Shown: in pieces, positions 1 to 6,172 of the stretch | Layout of the letters: each line of letters opens with the position of its first letter | Position numbering within the stretch: position 1 is the stretch's first letter | Origin: Gemmatimonadaceae bacterium | GTDB lineage: Bacteria; Gemmatimonadota; Gemmatimonadetes; Gemmatimonadales; Gemmatimonadaceae | Assembly: GCA_025936015.1 (NCBI GenBank) | Contig: JAICUE010000041.1 | Coordinates: forward strand, 1 to 11,676 | DNA: 11,676 bases | Reading direction: 5' to 3' | Notes under the pieces: model-generated | Seen by the model: only the letters and a program-made list of their open reading frames with translations | Told to the model about the DNA's origin: nothing | Database searches by the model: none | Position numbers and translations under genes: made by a program

Positions 1-431
1 CCGGCGAAGGCGACGGCGCTGCATCGATCCGCGACGCAGTCCATGTCTGCGGCGCGAACCGGATCGGCCACGCGACGCGGCTCATCGAGGATGAAGCGCT
101 CACCGAGTACGTGAACGACCGGCGCATCGGCCTGGAGATCTGCCTGACGAGCAATGTCCAGACGCGCGCGACCGAGTCGTACGAGACGCACCCGTTGCGG
201 CAGTACTACGATCGTGGGCTCAACGTGGTGCTCAACACCGACAACCGGCTCATGAGCGGCACCACGCTCGTCGACGAGTATGAGCACGCGTCGCGAATCG
301 GCTTCGGCTTCGACGAGCTGGCGAAGATGGCCCTCAACGGTTTCGAGAGCGCGTTTCTCCCCTTCGAGGAGCGGCGCGTGCTGTTCGACCGCGCGAAGGC
401 CGAGATCGCCGCGCTGAGGGCTGCCCCATGA
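1..431 (+). CDS. add: Adenosine deaminase, C-terminal part (5' end outside window)
   Basis: Zinc-dependent purine deaminase that converts (deoxy)adenosine to (deoxy)inosine in the cytoplasm. The reading frame is open from base 3 to the TGA at 429-431, so about the last 142 residues are present. Landmarks in order are GEG (the second residue of the family HAGE motif; the preceding codon is cut), NRIGHATRL (the conserved active-site His region, usually RIGHG), CLTSNVQT, NTDNRLMSG (zinc-binding Asp region) and AFLPFEER near the end. TDNR replaces the TDDP of the E. coli type, but this variant is common in actinobacterial-style enzymes and is not a defect. The stop overlaps the start of the nucleoside phosphorylase by ATGA, which fits a purine-salvage operon. 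The earlier part, with the HxH zinc site, is not visible, so full integrity cannot be judged. Confidence 0.93.
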   Translation, partial: GEGDGAASIRDAVHVCGANRIGHATRLIEDEALTEYVNDRRIGLEICLTSNVQTRATESYETHPLRQYYDRGLNVVLNTDNRLMSGTTLVDEYEHASRIGFGFDELAKMALNGFESAFLPFEERRVLFDRAKAEIAALRAAP

Positions 432-1282
432 CGGCCGGAGGGGACCGCGCCACACCCGCAATCGCGTCCGCGGCTGCTGCCAGCCGTGCCGCCGAGCAGC
501 TCGGCGATCGCCTCGCGTTAGGCGCCGCGCCTGCGTGCGCGATCATCCTCGGCTCCGGACTCGGCGGGCTCGCCGACCGGATCGAGAAGGCCCGCCGCAT
601 CCCCTTTCGCGACGTGCCCGGGTTCCCGCAGGCGACGGTGCACGGACATGCCGGCGTACTGATCGCCGGCGAGCTCGCCGGCCGCGCCGTGCTGGCGATG
701 GCCGGCCGTTTCCATCTCTACGAGGGACACGCGCCGCGGCTCGCCGGCTATCCAGTGCGAGTCCTCCACGCGTTAGGCGCGCGCACCCTGTTCGTCTCGA
801 ACGCCGCCGGCGGGATCAACCGCAACTTCGCCGCGGGCGACCTGATGGTGATCGCCGACCACATCAACCTGATGTTCCGCAATCCGCTCGAGGGGATGCT
901 CGAGCCGGGGGATATACGGTTCCCCGACATGTCCGACCCATACGACCGCGCGCTCCGCGCGAAGCTGCACGAGGCCGGAAAGGCGCTCGGCGTCCCCCTC
1001 CGCGACGGAGTCTATGCCGGGCTGCTCGGGCCGTCGTACGAGACGCCAGCCGAGGTGAGGATGCTCGAGCGGCTCGGTGCCGATGCCGTTGGAATGTCCA
1101 CCGTCCCCGAGACGATCGTGGCCCGCGCCATCGGGATGCGTGTCGCCGGCGTCAGCTGCATCACGAATCTCGCCTGCGGGATCTCGACGACCCCCCTCTC
1201 GCACGACGAGGTTCTCGAAACGACCACGCGCGTGGCGCGTGATTTCGAGAACCTCGTCATTGCCTTCGTCGGCGCGCTCTAG
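428..1282 (+). CDS. punA: Purine nucleoside phosphorylase (trimeric PNP/MTAP-type, 284 aa)
   Basis: Phosphorolysis of inosine or guanosine (and deoxy forms) to base plus (deoxy)ribose-1-phosphate. Motifs follow the trimeric family: LGSGLG at 41-46 (phosphate binding), VHGHAG at 71-76, RFHLYEGH at 94-101, SNAAGG at 124-129, GPSYETPAE at 201-209 (the Glu contacts the purine), GMST at 222-225 and SCITN at 243-247. The Asn ending the last motif is the usual marker of 6-oxopurine specificity. Length is normal, with about 30 extra Ala-rich residues before the core. The ATG at 428 overlaps the add stop, and a GAGGG stretch at 416-420 is suitably spaced as a ribosome binding site. It acts directly after Add in salvage. 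MTAP is the main alternative, but SYETPAE and ITN favour PNP. The symbol could equally be pnp or deoD in some schemes. Confidence 0.93.
   Translation: MTAGGDRATPAIASAAAASRAAEQLGDRLALGAAPACAIILGSGLGGLADRIEKARRIPFRDVPGFPQATVHGHAGVLIAGELAGRAVLAMAGRFHLYEGHAPRLAGYPVRVLHALGARTLFVSNAAGGINRNFAAGDLMVIADHINLMFRNPLEGMLEPGDIRFPDMSDPYDRALRAKLHEAGKALGVPLRDGVYAGLLGPSYETPAEVRMLERLGADAVGMSTVPETIVARAIGMRVAGVSCITNLACGISTTPLSHDEVLETTTRVARDFENLVIAFVGAL
515..523 (+). repeat. CGTTAGGC octamer, copy 1 (as GCGTTAGGC)
   Basis: Lies inside the phosphorylase gene and reads in frame as Ala-Leu-Gly (residues 30-32), using a TTA leucine codon. The octamer itself is 516-523. Confidence 0.85.
770..778 (+). repeat. CGTTAGGC octamer, copy 2 (as GCGTTAGGC)
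   Basis: Second copy within the phosphorylase gene, again in frame as Ala-Leu-Gly with TTA for leucine. It is about 255 bp from copy 1, the same orientation. Confidence 0.85.
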
Positions 1283-1296
1283 ACTGCGGTCTGGCG

Positions 1297-1312
1297 CGCC
1301 GGCACCCCGGCG
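1297..1312. terminator. Short GC hairpin between convergent punA and argD
   Basis: CGCCGG (1297-1302) and CCGGCG (1307-1312) form a perfect 6-bp stem with a 4-nt loop. It sits in the 30-bp gap between two convergent stop codons, so it could serve both. There is no T-tract on either side. The assignment rests mainly on position. Confidence 0.3.
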
Positions 1313-2500
1313 TCAGGCAAGCACGTCTTCGAGGATCGCCAGTCCTTCTGCCAGCTCATCGCGCCTCGCGACGAGCGGCGGCAGCAGCCGGACGGTGTGG
1401 TTCCCGGCGGAACAGAGCAGCAGCCCCGCGTCGAGCGCCTTGGCGACCACGGTGCCCGCCAGCGCGGTGGTGTCGATCCCCCAGAGATAGCCGACGCCAC
1501 GCACCGCGCGCACCGTCGCCAGCCGCAACGAAAGCGATGCGAGCTGGTCGCCAAGCCACGCGCCGTTCTCGCGAACGTGCGCGAGCAGATCCTCGTCGGA
1601 CAGGCGCTCGAGTACATACGATGCGACGCTCGCGACGAACGGGCCGCCGCCGAACGTCGTCGCATGATCGCCCGGCTGGATCGTTGCCGCGATGTGCGAC
1701 GCGAGCAGCACAGCGCCCATCGGGAAGCCGCCGGCGAGCGGCTTTGCCAGCGTCATCATGTCCGGCTCGACGCCCGCATACTCGTACGCGAACAGCCGGC
1801 CGGTACGACCGAGGCCGCACTGCACCTCGTCGAAGATCAGCGCGACGCCGTGTGCGCGCGTCAGTTCGCGAAGCCCACGGAGAAATTCCGCCGACAGCAC
1901 CCGAACTCCGCCCTCGCCCTGCACCGGCTCGGCGATCACCGCGGCGACAGTGCCACCCGACAGCGCGACTTCGATCGCCGCGAGATCGCGTTCGACGATC
2001 GTGATGCCCGGCGCGAGTGGCCGGAACGGCGCGCGATAGGCGGGGCGATCGGTCGCCGCGAGCGACCCGAACAGCCGTCCGTGGAAGCTGCCGCGCAGCG
2101 CGATGATCTCGGTCGCCGCGTCACCCCGCGTCGTCCGCGCCCAGCGCCGGGCGAACTTGAACGCGCCTTCGTTCGCCTCCGCGCCCGAGTTGCAGAAGAA
2201 CACGCTCTGCGCGAACGACTTCGCTACCAGCGACTCGGCGAGCGCCCGAGCAGGCGCGGTGCTGTACAGGTTCGACACGTGGACGAGCCCGGCCTCCGTC
2301 GCCGCGCGCAAGGCGTCCATGAATCCCGGATCGCCGTAGCCTAACGCGTTGACCGCGATCCCGCTCGTGAAGTCGAGATACGCACGGCCGTCGGCGTCGA
2401 ACAGCCGGACGCCGGCACCGGACGCGATCTCCACCGGCTGGCGGCGGTAAACGGGAAGCAGTGCGTCGCTCGTCGGCGGCGCGATGGGCGCGATCGTCAT
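1313..2500 (-). CDS. argD: Acetylornithine (N-acylornithine) aminotransferase, 395 aa
   Basis: PLP-dependent class-III aminotransferase that interconverts N-acetylglutamate semialdehyde and N-acetylornithine using glutamate, the fourth step of arginine synthesis. Visible motifs: CNSGAEANE (103-111, cofactor phosphate loop), GSFHGR (137-142, ring stacking), EPVQGEGGVR (191-200), FDEVQCGLGRTG (223-234, with the Asp that contacts the pyridine nitrogen) and TLAKPLAGGFP (250-260, with K253 as the Schiff-base lysine). Length matches the family. The ATG at 2500-2498 overlaps the argB stop by 4 nt. A strong GGAGAGGGAG ribosome binding site (minus strand, 2517-2508) lies 7 nt upstream and supports this start. 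It is the last gene of argCBD. It could also use N-succinylornithine or N-acetyl-lysine-type substrates, since family members are promiscuous. Confidence 0.93.
   Translation of the reverse strand: MTIAPIAPPTSDALLPVYRRQPVEIASGAGVRLFDADGRAYLDFTSGIAVNALGYGDPGFMDALRAATEAGLVHVSNLYSTAPARALAESLVAKSFAQSVFFCNSGAEANEGAFKFARRWARTTRGDAATEIIALRGSFHGRLFGSLAATDRPAYRAPFRPLAPGITIVERDLAAIEVALSGGTVAAVIAEPVQGEGGVRVLSAEFLRGLRELTRAHGVALIFDEVQCGLGRTGRLFAYEYAGVEPDMMTLAKPLAGGFPMGAVLLASHIAATIQPGDHATTFGGGPFVASVASYVLERLSDEDLLAHVRENGAWLGDQLASLSLRLATVRAVRGVGYLWGIDTTALAGTVVAKALDAGLLLCSAGNHTVRLLPPLVARRDELAEGLAILEDVLA
2339..2347 (-). repeat. CGTTAGGC octamer, copy 3 (minus strand)
   Basis: GCCTAACGC on the plus strand. In argD it reads sense and in frame as Ala-Leu-Gly (residues 52-54) with a TTA codon. 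Confidence 0.85.
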
Positions 2501-3273
2501 GTCAGGACTCCCTCTCCGTGCAACGTGAGTGTCGTTCCCGCGCTCGCATCCATGATCGCCGCGGTTCCGCCGATCCGGACACGAGCCGTCCCGCCAGCGA
2601 GCGCGCCGAGCGCGCTCGCCACCTTCACCGCCATTCCGCCCTCGGCGGCCCCCGACGACAGCATCGCGTTGGCTCCTGCCGCGTCGAGACTGTCGAGTGT
2701 TTCGCCCTCGCGGCGCACGCCGGCGACGTCCGTCACGAACAGCAGCTCGGCCGCGCCTAACGCGGCGGCGATCGCCGCCGCGGCGTCGTCGCCGTTGACG
2801 TTGAATGCGCCTGCTTCCCCCTCCGCGCCGGCCGCGAGTGGGGCGATGACCGGGAGGAATCCGCCGTCGAGCAGCAGCCGGACCAGCCCCGTGCGCACCG
2901 ACTCCGGCCGGCCCGCCCGCCCCATCGCATCGTCGAATGGCGCGGCTCGCAGCATCGCCGCGTCCTCACCCGAAATTCCCACCGCCGGAACGCCGAGCGC
3001 GCAGAGCGCCGAGACCAGGCGCTTGTTCGCCGCGCCCGAGAGCGCCATCCGCACCGTCTCGATGTCGTCGGCGCTGGTGACACGCCGGCCGCCGACGAAG
3101 CGCGGAGTCGAGCCTAACGCGCGCTGCAGCTTGTCGATCTCGACCGCGCCGCCATGCACCACGCAGAGCGCACCAGGCGCAGCATGCCACGCCGCGGCGA
3201 TCACCCCGATCAGCGACGGATCTTCCTGCGCGCGCCCGCCAACCTTCAGCACCCGAATCGACGTCGCGCTCAT
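2497..3273 (-). CDS. argB: N-acetylglutamate kinase-like amino-acid kinase, 258 aa
   Basis: Phosphorylates the gamma-carboxylate of an N-acylated glutamate with ATP, the second step of arginine synthesis. It has the amino-acid-kinase fold signature: KVGG at 10-13, VVHGG at 38-42, GGRRVT at 61-66 (substrate-binding Arg), ANKRLV at 82-87, FNVNGDDAA at 157-165 (N158 and D162 match the E. coli enzyme positions), FVTDVAGV at 179-186 and GGMAVKV at 212-218 (K217). Length equals E. coli ArgB. An oddity is that the glycine-rich HGGG loop reads HGGA (40-43), and the substrate loop is GRRVT where many enzymes have GLRVT. The ATG overlaps the argC stop by ATGA, and its own stop overlaps the argD start. 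LysZ-type kinases of LysW-dependent pathways were considered but usually have HGGS and a different substrate loop. Confidence 0.88.
   Translation of the reverse strand: MSATSIRVLKVGGRAQEDPSLIGVIAAAWHAAPGALCVVHGGAVEIDKLQRALGSTPRFVGGRRVTSADDIETVRMALSGAANKRLVSALCALGVPAVGISGEDAAMLRAAPFDDAMGRAGRPESVRTGLVRLLLDGGFLPVIAPLAAGAEGEAGAFNVNGDDAAAAIAAALGAAELLFVTDVAGVRREGETLDSLDAAGANAMLSSGAAEGGMAVKVASALGALAGGTARVRIGGTAAIMDASAGTTLTLHGEGVLT
2755..2763 (-). repeat. CGTTAGGC octamer, copy 4 (minus strand)
   Basis: Within argB, sense orientation, in frame as Ala-Leu-Gly (residues 171-173), TTA codon. Confidence 0.85.
3112..3120 (-). repeat. CGTTAGGC octamer, copy 5 (minus strand)
   Basis: Within argB, sense orientation, in frame as Ala-Leu-Gly (residues 52-54), TTA codon. 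Confidence 0.85.
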
Positions 3274-4226
3274 CGGGGAAGCCCCGCGCCTTCGTCGAGC
3301 CCGAGCATCAGGTTCGCGTTCTGCACTGCCTGGCCGCCGGCGCCCTTGAGCAGGTTGTCGATCGCCGAGATCACGATCAGCGCCGGCCGCCGTGCATTGG
3401 CCGCAACGGTCACGAACACCCGTGCGACATTGCGGCCGACGACGTCGCGCAGCGACGGCGGCGTGCTCGCGACTTCGACGAACGGCTCGCCGCGATAGTC
3501 CGCCCGCCAGAGCGCCGCCGGATCACTCAAGGCTTCCGTCAGCGGAACGATCGTCGTCGCGAGGATTCCGCGGGCGACCGGAAGCAGGTGCGGCGTGAAG
3601 ACGAGGTCCGCATCCGACCCATGCCGGGCGACCATCGCCTGCAGCTCGGCGACGTGGCGGTGCGCGTTTCCGACGCCGTACGCGCGATAGTTGTCCGTCA
3701 CTTCGGCGAACATCAGCTCCTTCTTCGGCGACGCGCCAGCGCCGGTGACGCCGCTCGCCGCGGTCGCCGAGATCGTCGCGGCGGGCGCGATGAGTCCGCG
3801 ACGGAGCAGGGGGGCGAGCGCGAGCAGCACCGCCGTCGGGTAGCAGCCTGGATTTGCGACGACGTCGGCATCGCGCACTTCGTCGCGGGCGAGCTCGGTC
3901 AGACCATAAGGAATGCCGACCGCACCCGAACCCGGCCGCAGGTCGGCCGACAGGTCGACGACACGGGCGCCGGCGGCCTTTGCGCGCTCCACCCAGGGAG
4001 CAGACACCCCGTGCGGCAGCGCGCTGAACACGACGCGTGCGCTCTCGAGCGGCGCTTCGTCCAGCGGCAGCACCGGGATCACGGTGGCGTCGCTGCTCAA
4101 CATCTCGCCCGGCGTGCGGGCGGTGGCGAACGCGAGCTCGAACGCCGGGTGGCGGTCGATCAGTTCGCAGAGCGTCGCACCGGCGTAGCCGGTGCCGCCG
4201 AGGACGGCGACGGGAATTTTATTCAC
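3270..4226 (-). CDS. argC: N-acetyl-gamma-glutamyl-phosphate reductase, 318 aa, GTG start
   Basis: NADPH-dependent reduction of N-acylglutamyl phosphate to the semialdehyde, the third step of arginine synthesis. Features: the nucleotide-binding loop GGTGYAG begins at residue 10, FSALPHGVS lies at 67-75, the catalytic Cys is C128 in NPGCYPTA, followed by SGVTGAGASPK, the AHRHVAELQ histidine region, and FTPHLLPVARGI. I place the start at GTG 4226-4224 because the family core begins four residues later (IPVAVLGG). An in-frame extension to an upstream ATG at 4328 would translate straight through the operator palindrome and has no family resemblance. There is no convincing ribosome binding site upstream. 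A plausible promoter puts the transcript start on or next to the GTG, so the message may be leaderless. First gene of argCBD, divergent from argR. Confidence 0.9.
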   Translation of the reverse strand: MNKIPVAVLGGTGYAGATLCELIDRHPAFELAFATARTPGEMLSSDATVIPVLPLDEAPLESARVVFSALPHGVSAPWVERAKAAGARVVDLSADLRPGSGAVGIPYGLTELARDEVRDADVVANPGCYPTAVLLALAPLLRRGLIAPAATISATAASGVTGAGASPKKELMFAEVTDNYRAYGVGNAHRHVAELQAMVARHGSDADLVFTPHLLPVARGILATTIVPLTEALSDPAALWRADYRGEPFVEVASTPPSLRDVVGRNVARVFVTVAANARRPALIVISAIDNLLKGAGGQAVQNANLMLGLDEGAGLPR

Positions 4227-4249
4227 GTACAATGCATAATAATTATGCA
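4222..4249 (+). promoter_or_regulatory. Candidate argR promoter overlapping the ARG box
   Basis: TTCACG (4222-4227) and TATGCA (4244-4249) are spaced by 16 bp, putting a start near 4256 and leaving a leader of about 65 nt before the argR ATG. Other AT-rich hexamers here (TACAAT at 4228-4233, CATAAT at 4235-4240) are better -10 matches but lack a -35. The right arm of the palindrome doubles as the -10. Confidence 0.35.
4233..4249. promoter_or_regulatory. ARG box (ArgR operator) between argC and argR
   Basis: TGCATAATAATTATGCA is a perfect inverted repeat of two 8-bp arms around one central base. It resembles the 18-bp AT-rich ArgR/AhrC operators (consensus close to TGAATAATTATTCA). It is an isolated AT-rich island in a GC-rich window. 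It lies 7 bp upstream of the argC GTG and 71 bp upstream of argR, which fits one site repressing argCBD and autoregulating argR. ArgR binding is inferred from known family behaviour. Confidence 0.8.
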
Positions 4250-4261
4250 GCCCCGCGTCAA
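4233..4261 (-). promoter_or_regulatory. Candidate argC promoter overlapping the ARG box
   Basis: On the minus strand TTGACG (4261-4256) and TATGCA (4238-4233) are separated by exactly 17 bp. The expected start point, about 7 nt downstream, is 4226, the first base of the argC GTG. The left arm of the operator is the -10, so bound ArgR would block polymerase. Confidence 0.5.
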
Positions 4262-4320
4262 CTCCCGCTTTCGCGCGGGCGGCTACCGTGCTAAGCTCTC
4301 CCGACCTCGAACCGGACCCC

Positions 4321-4785
4321 ATGGGCACACCGAAGCAGGACCGTCAGGCGACAATCCTCGAAGTCGTGACCGCCCACGCGGTGGACAGCCAGGAAGAGCT
4401 GCGCCGCCTCCTCCGCCAGCGTGGGTGGGACGTCACGCAGGCGACGCTCTCCCGGGACCTTCGCGAGCTGCGGCTCGTTCGCGTCCCGACCGCCGACGGT
4501 CCGCGCTACGCACCGGCCGGCGGGGTCCCGGCAGATGCAGAGGGAAAGGCGGCGCTCGAAGGGCTTCTCCCGAGCCTCGTGATCGGCGTCGATGGCGTCG
4601 GCGAATTGCTCGTCGTCCGTACGGTCACGGGCGGCGCGCAGCCGGTCGCCCACGCGCTCGACAGCGAAGGCTGGCCGGAGGTGCTCGGCACCATCGGCGG
4701 CGACGATACGATCCTCCTTGTCTGCCGTTCGGCAGCCGCCCGCGAACGCATCGCTCGCCGCATCCGCGACATCGTCGGCGAGTAG
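4321..4785 (+). CDS. argR: Arginine repressor ArgR, 154 aa
   Basis: Arginine-sensing hexameric transcription regulator that represses biosynthetic arg genes. The N-terminal winged helix spans about residues 1-70, with DVTQATLSRDLRELRL (37-52) as the conserved recognition region. After a short linker the C-terminal oligomerisation and arginine-binding domain carries GTIGGDDTILLVCRS (123-137). The adjacent Asp pair (128-129) is the arginine-binding signature. I chose ATG 4321 because it gives the usual family length. A GTG at 4288 would add 11 residues with no family match. No clear ribosome binding site is seen before the ATG. The gene is divergent from argC across the ARG box and is followed by argG after 97 bp with a hairpin and a second operator. 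It is thus embedded in its own regulon. Confidence 0.92.
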   Translation: MGTPKQDRQATILEVVTAHAVDSQEELRRLLRQRGWDVTQATLSRDLRELRLVRVPTADGPRYAPAGGVPADAEGKAALEGLLPSLVIGVDGVGELLVVRTVTGGAQPVAHALDSEGWPEVLGTIGGDDTILLVCRSAAARERIARRIRDIVGE

Positions 4786-4790
4786 CGCCA

Positions 4791-4810
4791 AATGCCCTCG
4801 GCCGGGCATT
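4791..4810 (+). terminator. Hairpin after argR
   Basis: AATGCCC (4791-4797) and GGGCATT (4804-4810) form a perfect 7-bp stem with a 6-nt loop, 5 nt after the argR stop. No T-tract follows. The last two bases are shared with the candidate argG -35 box. It may attenuate read-through from argR into argGH and uncouple the two units. Confidence 0.45.
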
Positions 4811-4837
4811 GACTCCGTCCCCGCTTGTGCTTAGATA
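4809..4837 (+). promoter_or_regulatory. Candidate argG promoter
   Basis: TTGACT (4809-4814) is a good -35 box. With 17-bp spacing the -10 is TAGATA (4832-4837), which is a poor match, and the start would be near 4844. The neighbouring inverted repeat then overlaps the -10 and start point, as expected for a repressible promoter. Confidence 0.4.
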
Positions 4838-4865
4838 TGCAGAGGTACTGCATAGAAATTAGGCT
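4836..4865. promoter_or_regulatory. ArgR-like operator upstream of argG
   Basis: TATGCAG (4836-4842) and CTGCATA (4848-4854) are perfect 7-bp inverted arms around AGGTA. The order of half-sites is everted relative to the argC-argR box (ATGCA first, then TGCAT). Each arm can also start or end an imperfect ARG box: 4849-4865 matches the argC palindrome at 13 of 17 positions. It lies 18 bp upstream of the argG ATG. Binding by ArgR is inferred from this resemblance and from position. Confidence 0.55.
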
Positions 4866-4882
4866 CAACCCGGGATGCGCCA

Positions 4883-6172
4883 ATGAAATCGCCCCTTGTC
4901 GTCCTCGCCTATTCAGGCGGGCTTGATACCTCGATCATCGTTCCCTGGCTCCGCGAGAATTACAACGCGCGGGTCGTCTGCGTCGCCGGCGACGTCGGCC
5001 AGGGCGAAGAGCTCGAGGGCGTTCGCGCCAAGGCGCTCGCATCGGGCGCCGAGGAGTGCTACATCGAGGACCTCCGCGAGACGCTCGTCACCGAGTACAT
5101 CTGGCCGATGGTTCGAGCGGGCGCCGTCTACGGACGCCGCTACCTGCTCGGCACCTCGATCGCGCGCCCGCTCATCGCCAAGCGACAGGTCGAGGTTGCG
5201 AAGATGATCGGTGCCGACGCGCTCGCTCACGGCTGCACCGGCAAGGGAAACGACCAGGTGCGCTTCGAGCTCACCTACGCCGCGCTTGCGCCCGAGCTTC
5301 CGGTGATCGCCCCGTGGCGCGAGTGGGATATCCGCAGCCGCGAGGACGCGATCGCCTACGCGGAAGCACGCGGAATTCCCGTGACCGCGACGCGCGAGAA
5401 GATCTATTCGCGTGACCGGAACATCTGGCACCTCTCGCACGAGGGGGGCTGCCTCGAGGATCCGGCGGTCGAGCCCCCGCGCGACCTCTTCCAGCTGACC
5501 GCGCACGCGGACGAAGCACCGCCGAAGGGCGAAGTCGTGACCATCGGCTTCGACAAGGGAACGCCGGTGACCGTCAACGGCGAGCGGCTCGCCCCGGTCG
5601 CGATCGTCGCCACCCTGAATGCGATCGGTGCGCGTAATGGCGTCGGCCGCATCGATCTCGTCGAGGACCGCATGGTCGGCATGAAGTCGCGCGGCATCTA
5701 TGAAACTCCGGGCGGGACGCTGCTCTATGCGGCGCACTCGGAGCTGGAGCAGCTCGTCCTCGACCGGCGCACGCTGGCCGCGAAGGACGTGATCGCGCCG
5801 CGGTACGCCGATCTCGTCTACGAGGGCCGCTGGTGGACCACCGAGCGTGAGGCATACGACGCATTCGTGAGCGCGACGCAGCAGCAGGTGACCGGCGAGG
5901 TCTCGCTCCGCCTGCGGCAGGGCGCGGTGCAGGTTGCCGGCCGCTCGAGCGAACACGCGCTGTACGACGAGCGTTTCGTCACCTTCGGCGAAGACGATGT
6001 CTATCAGCAGAGCGACGCCGCGGGATTCATCCGCCTCTTCGCGCTGCCGTCGCGCGTGCGCGCGCTCAAGAACCAGGAAGCTGTGGCCCGCCACCACGCA
6101 TCGCAGGGAGCACAGAACACCGTGTCTGCCATCGACGCCAGCGTGGCCGGCGAGGTCGAGGTCGGGCTGTGA
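4883..6172 (+). CDS. argG: Argininosuccinate synthase, 429 aa
   Basis: ATP-dependent condensation of citrulline and aspartate to argininosuccinate, the penultimate arginine step. The PP-loop ATPase signature AYSGGLDTS is at 9-17, GDVGQGEEL at 36-44, YLLGTSIARPLIAKR at 87-101 and HGCTGKGNDQVRFE at 116-129, followed by ISREDAI-type and SHEGGCLEDP segments typical of the synthetase domain. Length is within the normal range with a modest C-terminal tail. The ATG at 4883 fits the family N-terminus exactly; the ribosome binding site is weak (CGGGAT region). A three-codon ATG-CGC-CAA-TGA reading frame ends across this start. Its stop overlaps the GTG of argH, so translation of the pair is probably coupled. 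Likely repressed through the upstream ArgR-like site. Confidence 0.96.
   Translation: MKSPLVVLAYSGGLDTSIIVPWLRENYNARVVCVAGDVGQGEELEGVRAKALASGAEECYIEDLRETLVTEYIWPMVRAGAVYGRRYLLGTSIARPLIAKRQVEVAKMIGADALAHGCTGKGNDQVRFELTYAALAPELPVIAPWREWDIRSREDAIAYAEARGIPVTATREKIYSRDRNIWHLSHEGGCLEDPAVEPPRDLFQLTAHADEAPPKGEVVTIGFDKGTPVTVNGERLAPVAIVATLNAIGARNGVGRIDLVEDRMVGMKSRGIYETPGGTLLYAAHSELEQLVLDRRTLAAKDVIAPRYADLVYEGRWWTTEREAYDAFVSATQQQVTGEVSLRLRQGAVQVAGRSSEHALYDERFVTFGEDDVYQQSDAAGFIRLFALPSRVRALKNQEAVARHHASQGAQNTVSAIDASVAGEVEVGL

Noticed and set aside
236..260. TDNR in place of TDDP in adenosine deaminase
   Set aside because: Looked like a lost catalytic residue, but the NTDNRLMSG form is common in this family.
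1397..2344. 315-residue plus-strand frame opposite argD
   Set aside because: Shadow of the argD codons; no motif, Arg-rich.
4288..4320. GTG start for argR at 4288
   Set aside because: Adds 11 unlike residues; ATG 4321 gives normal ArgR length.
4227..4328. N-terminal extension of ArgC to the ATG at 4328
   Set aside because: Would translate the operator and the region overlapping argR; added residues lack family similarity.
3588..4862. 424-residue plus-strand frame across argC, the operator and argR
   Set aside because: Runs antisense through argC, across the ARG box and out of frame through argR, with an Arg-rich product.
4913..6097. 394-residue minus-strand frame opposite argG
   Set aside because: Antisense to a highly conserved gene, with charged low-information composition and no recognisable domain.
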